Source of the DNA: Pseudomonadota bacterium
GTDB taxonomy: Bacteria; Pseudomonadota; Gammaproteobacteria; Pseudomonadales; UBA5518
Direction of reading: 5' to 3'
Assembly (NCBI GenBank): GCA_022705125.1
Contig: JAKJFB010000196.1
Span: forward strand, 1-5,832
DNA length: 5,832 nt
Positions 5,592 to 5,832 of this stretch are shown here, in pieces. The position numbers and the translations under genes were made by a program. How positions within the stretch are numbered: the first letter of the stretch is position 1; each line of letters begins with the position of its first letter. Below the pieces are notes generated by a model. It was not told the DNA's origin and made no database searches. It saw nothing but the letters and a program-made list of their open reading frames with translations.

Positions 5592-5832
5592 TCACTGGCC
5601 CAGTGCCAGCACGCGCTGCGCCAGCGTCTTGGCCGCTTCCACAACCTGCACGTTGATCTGGAACGAGCGCGAGGCGGAGATCATGTCGGCCATCTCCTCG
5701 ACCACGTTCACGTTCGGGTAGTACACGTAGCCCTGCTCGTCGGCGAGCGGATGATGCGGCTCGTACCTGGGCTGCAGCGGCGCGTCGCTCTCGACGATGC
5801 CGAGCACCTGCACGCCGGCCTGCGCATCGCCC
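5592..5832 (-). CDS. flgC: Flagellar proximal rod protein FlgC (3' part, cut by window edge)
   Basis: FlgC is a structural subunit of the proximal rod, the drive shaft crossing the periplasm, and is secreted by the flagellar type III apparatus. The reading frame enters at the right edge with one leftover base and gives 79 residues up to a TGA stop at 5594-5592; the family is usually about 135 residues, so roughly the N-terminal 40% is outside. What is visible is diagnostic: a YEPHHPLADEQGYVYYPNVN segment like the YEP..PLAD..GYV..PNV of enterobacterial FlgC, then the C-terminal amphipathic helix shared by axial proteins (VVEEMADMISASRSFQINVQ) and the typical ending LALGQ. The N-terminal helix with the ANN-type motif is not in the window. 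The only internal in-frame start candidate is a GTG at 5813, which is not the real start. The gene leads into flgD after 36 nt, as expected for flgBCD. The identification is very secure. Confidence 0.96.
   Translation of the reverse strand, partial: GDAQAGVQVLGIVESDAPLQPRYEPHHPLADEQGYVYYPNVNVVEEMADMISASRSFQINVQVVEAAKTLAQRVLALGQ

Noticed and set aside
1..5832. A novel system, mobile element, CRISPR array or RNA gene in the window
   Set aside because: Every part of the window over 70 nt is accounted for by standard flagellar genes in standard order. There are no direct-repeat arrays, transposase or integrase fragments, tRNA-like folds or composition shifts.

Overview
The window is a piece of a flagellar basal-body, rod and hook operon, read entirely from the minus strand. 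In transcription order, from the high coordinates to the low ones, it holds flgC (3' part only), flgD, flgE, flgF, flgG, flgH and flgI (cut by the left edge, last ~25 codons missing). This is the canonical flgBCDEFGHI order. The host is most likely a high-GC gammaproteobacterium. The evidence is the gene order, the proteobacterial L and P rings (FlgH, FlgI) of a Gram-negative envelope, a ~460-residue FlgE of the size seen in pseudomonads, and strongly G/C-biased third codon positions. The genus cannot be read from this sequence.

Layout: flgC end (5832-5592), 36-nt gap, flgD (5555-4875), 57-nt gap with a perfect 20-bp palindrome, flgE (4817-3435), 67-nt gap with two mutually exclusive GC-rich hairpins, flgF (3367-2624), 32-nt gap, flgG (2591-1806), 12-nt gap, flgH (1793-1080), 4-nt ATGA overlap, flgI (1083 to the edge). 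There is no non-coding stretch over 70 nt. I see no convincing promoter or factor-independent terminator, so the set is best read as one transcript that starts upstream of the window and continues beyond the left edge.

How the genes work together: FlgC, FlgF and FlgG are rod subunits secreted through the flagellar type III export gate. FlgH (outer-membrane lipoprotein L ring) and FlgI (Sec-exported periplasmic P ring) form the bushing around the FlgG distal rod. FlgD is the temporary cap under which FlgE polymerises into the hook. All six translation starts inside the window can be placed; five have clear Shine-Dalgarno sequences, and flgI appears to be translationally coupled to flgH.

I found no sign of a novel system, mobile element, CRISPR array, RNA gene or horizontally acquired insert. 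The items most worth a second look are the RNA-structure candidates on both sides of flgE, the absence of the enterobacterial disulfide cysteine in FlgI, and a 28/30-identical DNA segment shared by flgE and flgG.
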